64,000 nucleotides of DNA from Neisseriaceae bacterium. Lineage in GTDB: Bacteria; Pseudomonadota; Gammaproteobacteria; Burkholderiales; UBA11063. A program made the translations under genes and the position numbers. Where the stretch lies: positions 62,001 to 126,000 of the forward strand of contig RXJX01000002.1 of assembly GCA_003963245.1 (NCBI GenBank), written 5' to 3'. The notes below the pieces were generated by a model. The model made no database searches. It saw only the letters and a list, made by a program, of their open reading frames with translations, and was not told the origin of the DNA. Each line of letters begins with the position of its first letter. The stretch's first letter is position 1. Positions 61,596 through 64,000 of the stretch are shown piece by piece.

Positions 61596-62336
61596 ATGAA
61601 TGATGATTTGCAGCGATTTATTGATTTCCATAAAAGAAACTTCTCTTATGATGCGTTTGTAATTTGGGATCTTAACCATCAATGTGTTTATGCATCAGAG
61701 CTTTATTTAAAATATATGCAAGTTAAAAATTTGGATAAACAGCAACTACAAAATATAAATGAAGACTTCAAAAGCTTTAGCGAAGAATTTCGGAGCAAAG
61801 TAACAGCTGAAGTACTAGAAACAAAAAAACCATACGCATGTTATTATTTACTTAAACGCCCTGGCGCATTAAATTACGGTTTACATTATGCTAATGTTTT
61901 CCCTATTTTCTCTATTGATAAACAACTAATTGCTTACTGCACACGCCCTTATCAAATGAAGCATGATTTAGCAGTATCTAATTTAATTAAAATGGTCACA
62001 AATAAAAACTCAGATTATCTTATAAATTCTCCAGATAACTTAACTGAGAGAGAAAGAATTGTCTTATTTTTATTGATTATCGGCATGTCACATAAGGAAA
62101 TAGCAACGACATTATCTGATATTTTTAATGAAGAAGTCTTGCTAAATTCAGTTAGCACCTTAATCAGTCGACAAATTTATGCTAAGTTTGATACTAAAGT
62201 AAACTCGGTATTACTAATAAAAGCTATCTTAAACGGTTTTTTATATAATATCCCAAGCAAATTAGTTTCTCTCTTGCCTAAAATAATTTTTGTTACAAAT
62301 CTTGAGGATTACTATGCTCAATGGGAGGATAAATAA
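61596..62336 (+). CDS. PAS-like/LuxR-type transcriptional regulator
   Basis: A 246-residue regulator related to the gene at 34075-34926 and to the frameshifted gene at 28897-29651. The start at 61596 (GAAGAG upstream) gives an N-terminus, MNDDLQRFIDFHKRNFSYDA, that matches the rebuilt start of the broken copy; a GTG at 61548 is less likely. PAS-like part about 10-135 (FVIWDLNHQCVYASELYLKY). HTH about 148-215: LTERERIVLFLLIIGMSHKE, then NSVSTLISRQIYAKFDTKVN, with a longer turn than in standard LuxR domains. The tail IPSKLVSLLPKIIFV is shared by the family. It lies upstream of, and in the same direction as, a lipoprotein gene. Confidence 0.8.
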   Translation: MNDDLQRFIDFHKRNFSYDAFVIWDLNHQCVYASELYLKYMQVKNLDKQQLQNINEDFKSFSEEFRSKVTAEVLETKKPYACYYLLKRPGALNYGLHYANVFPIFSIDKQLIAYCTRPYQMKHDLAVSNLIKMVTNKNSDYLINSPDNLTERERIVLFLLIIGMSHKEIATTLSDIFNEEVLLNSVSTLISRQIYAKFDTKVNSVLLIKAILNGFLYNIPSKLVSLLPKIIFVTNLEDYYAQWEDK

Positions 62337-62391
62337 TCATATTTATGTAAGTTTTTGTGACATCAGATAGGCCACTTTGCTTGCTATAATC

Positions 62392-62400
62392 TGCTCCTTA
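62392..62400 (+). promoter_or_regulatory. extended -10 promoter candidate
   Basis: TGCTATAAT, identical to the element at 37613-37621, ends 21 nt before the ATG at 62422. It drives the lipoprotein gene separately from the upstream regulator. Confidence 0.6.
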
Positions 62401-62421
62401 TAACTAAAAGGAATAGAGATA

Positions 62422-63477
62422 ATGAAAAAATTAGCCCTAACACTTGTCGCCAGTATGTTTTTAGTAGCTTGTAATAGCGGTGGAGGTTCAACTAATCCTA
62501 ATACGCCTTTGCCGGGCAAATTTGTCCTAGCTGGTGCAAATGGCTCAATTTACGCTTCTCTAACCTCTATGTCAAATGTTTTTTACCCTAGTGCTATTTT
62601 ACAAAATGTTGGAACAATTTGTAGTCAACCAACAGGGCTTACTTTTGGTGCTAATAAATACGTGCTCGTTGCCAATGCAAATGGTGAAAGCGGTGTCTGT
62701 ATATCCCAATCAACTAATGCAAAGAACTGGGATGAGTTCATCATTACGACCAGCAACACACATATAAACACAGTACTAGTAACCTCTGACAATAAATTTA
62801 TTCTAGGTGGTAACTCGGTGATTATGAGTGGATATGATCTACATAACCTACAAACCAATAATTTCATCCCCGGAAAATCAATAAAAAAACTATTACAGAA
62901 TGATTCCATTATAATTGCCCTGTGCAATGATAAAACCATCTACTATGCATCAAGCAACGATTTAAGCAATTGGACACAGGATACAAATTTCAGTCAGCAA
63001 GCCACTACAAAAATAGACGATATTACTATTGGAAATAACTACCTTATCGCGGTGGGTGCTTACGCAAAAATACTTTATACAAATAAAAACAATTACCCAC
63101 AAGATATCAGCTGGAATAATTTGACTAATGATTTAAAATCAAATCAGGAAATTAAATTCATTGCATATGGAAATGGTCAATATGCTGGTATTACATCCTC
63201 TAATCTGTTATCAAATGTAGGACCAAGCTCATTTTCTATTGATGAGCAAAATTTAAGCTTTAAGTCGGTCAATAATTTACCACTAAATCCGGTTAACAGC
63301 TTAACTTTTGGCGCGGGCTACTTTATGTTAACTGCGCAAAGTAGCGGTATCGATGCAGGAGTTAATTCTTCAGCAAATTCAACCGACGGCATTAACTGGA
63401 ATCTTGGGGTTATCGTCTCATCAATCCCCTTGATTGGAATACCAATTATTCAAGCCTCAACGTTTGGTTCAAATTAA
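62422..63477 (+). CDS. lipoprotein with beta-propeller-like repeats
   Basis: A 351-residue lipoprotein: signal peptide MKKLALTLVASMFLVAC with lipobox cysteine, then a Gly/Ser/Asn linker. The rest shows repeats of about 45-50 residues with the pattern FGxNKYVLVxxxG.....STNxxNW (for example LTFGANKYVLVANANGESGV, then KFILGGNSVIMSG, NYLIAVGAYAKILYTN, GNGQYAGITSSN, FGAGYFMLTAQSSG). This is typical of BNR/sialidase-like or YCF48-like beta-propellers. Function is unknown; substrate or polymer binding at the cell surface is a guess. It has its own extended -10 promoter. Confidence 0.75.
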   Translation: MKKLALTLVASMFLVACNSGGGSTNPNTPLPGKFVLAGANGSIYASLTSMSNVFYPSAILQNVGTICSQPTGLTFGANKYVLVANANGESGVCISQSTNAKNWDEFIITTSNTHINTVLVTSDNKFILGGNSVIMSGYDLHNLQTNNFIPGKSIKKLLQNDSIIIALCNDKTIYYASSNDLSNWTQDTNFSQQATTKIDDITIGNNYLIAVGAYAKILYTNKNNYPQDISWNNLTNDLKSNQEIKFIAYGNGQYAGITSSNLLSNVGPSSFSIDEQNLSFKSVNNLPLNPVNSLTFGAGYFMLTAQSSGIDAGVNSSANSTDGINWNLGVIVSSIPLIGIPIIQASTFGSN

Positions 63478-63640
63478 ACAGACAGATGAATCAAAAAAGC
63501 ATTTAGAAGTAAATCACAAAAATGAGAATTAACTATCCAAAAACGGGAAACCACTCTTTGAAAGATTAAGATACAATAACTCTATATGATCAAAAGCACT
63601 CTTACATGCAAGTATCTTAATTTTTAAGGAGATTTAAATT

Positions 63641-64000
63641 ATGCGCGATCAACAAAACGTATTTCATCTAGCCATTCCATGCAAAGATTTGGATGAAACC
63701 GTAGAATTTTATGTTTTTAAACTCGGTTGCAAATTAGCTCGGCGCTATGCTGATCGAGTAACAATTGATTTTTTTGGTGATCAGGTGGTTTGCCACCTTA
63801 ACCCAGAATCAATTGATCAGAACCCAACGCTCTACCCTCGGCATTTTGGTATTACTTTCCGCGATAAGATAGAATTTGATAATTTATTAAAATTAATTGA
63901 AATCAGACAAATACCAATATTTACACCATTGTTTACGCGCTTTGCCAAGACTGCAGAAGAACATAGCAGTATTGTTTTAGTTGATCCGGCAAATAATCTG
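63641..64000 (+). CDS. VOC (glyoxalase/bleomycin resistance) superfamily protein, 5' part
   Basis: The first 120 codons of a gene that runs off the window. The N-terminus FHLAIPCKDLDETVEFYVFK LG in two adjoining segments and the strand TIDFFGDQVVCHL fit one beta-alpha-beta-beta-beta module of the vicinal oxygen chelate fold; His10 of the first strand and the histidine in VVCHL are plausible metal ligands. AAGGAG lies 8 nt before the ATG. Members include dioxygenases, glyoxalases and resistance proteins; with half of the domain missing the type cannot be given. Confidence 0.85.
   Translation, partial: MRDQQNVFHLAIPCKDLDETVEFYVFKLGCKLARRYADRVTIDFFGDQVVCHLNPESIDQNPTLYPRHFGITFRDKIEFDNLLKLIEIRQIPIFTPLFTRFAKTAEEHSSIVLVDPANNL

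Noticed and set aside
1-64000. CRISPR arrays, rRNA or tRNA genes, phage modules
   Set aside because: No regularly spaced repeats, no conserved RNA segments and no phage structural or integrase genes were seen.

Overview
The window comes from the chromosome of an AT-rich Gram-negative bacterium, most likely a proteobacterium. Evidence is a diderm-type division and cell-wall (dcw) cluster, many lipoproteins and signal peptides, a TolC/HlyD/ABC exporter set, heptosyltransferase-type (GT9) and fucose genes, and a gamma-proteobacterial style fused thrA followed by thrB and thrC. I cannot fix the lineage from sequence alone; an AT-rich Neisseriales or gammaproteobacterial relative would fit. No rRNA, tRNA or CRISPR array was seen.

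Layout. 1-2 kb: 3' part of dxs and a small exported protein. 2-8 kb (minus strand): a large GH18-like lipoprotein, a peptide-binding lipoprotein, a beta-lactamase-fold hydrolase and a NUDIX protein. 8-11.6 kb (minus): relA and a dGTPase-like gene. 11.7-22.7 kb (minus): compact dcw operon mraZ-rsmH-ftsL-ftsI-murE-murF-mraY-murD-ftsW-murG, driven by a clear promoter with two 20-nt repeats next to mraZ. The murC-ddl-ftsQAZ end is absent. 23-28.8 kb: oxidoreductase, M48 protease, rsgA, HAD phosphatase, TDT-family membrane protein. 28.9-38 kb: a frameshifted regulator, a 1170-residue GH18 chitinase-like lipoprotein, an intact regulator of the same family, an MFS protein with an exported beta-solenoid, an acetyltransferase and a small lipoprotein. 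38-41 kb: dicarboxylate-type symporter and an MsbA-like exporter. 41.3-49.5 kb: a surface-glycan locus (GDP-fucose synthase, four intact glycosyltransferase genes of the GT2 and GT4 types, one GT9, a methyltransferase) that also holds an IS3-type transposase remnant and a decayed glycosyltransferase. 49.5-56.2 kb: bestrophin, beta-carbonic anhydrase, TolC, HlyD, an ABC protein with a wrecked ATPase domain, and a divergent MarR regulator. 56.5-61.3 kb: thrABC. 61.3-64 kb: a small hidden ORF, a third regulator of the family, a propeller-like lipoprotein and a partial VOC protein.

The most interesting part is 49.5-56.2 kb. A nearly identical promoter carrying the same long inverted repeat lies in front of the carbonic anhydrase/bestrophin pair and in front of the ABC-HlyD-TolC genes, beside marR. 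This suggests that one MarR repressor co-regulates a bicarbonate/anion module and an unusual export complex whose ABC subunit lacks nearly all residues needed for ATP hydrolysis. A second theme is a family of three PAS-like/LuxR-type regulators sharing an unusual C-terminal tail, each next to a gene for an exported protein, with one member broken by a frameshift.
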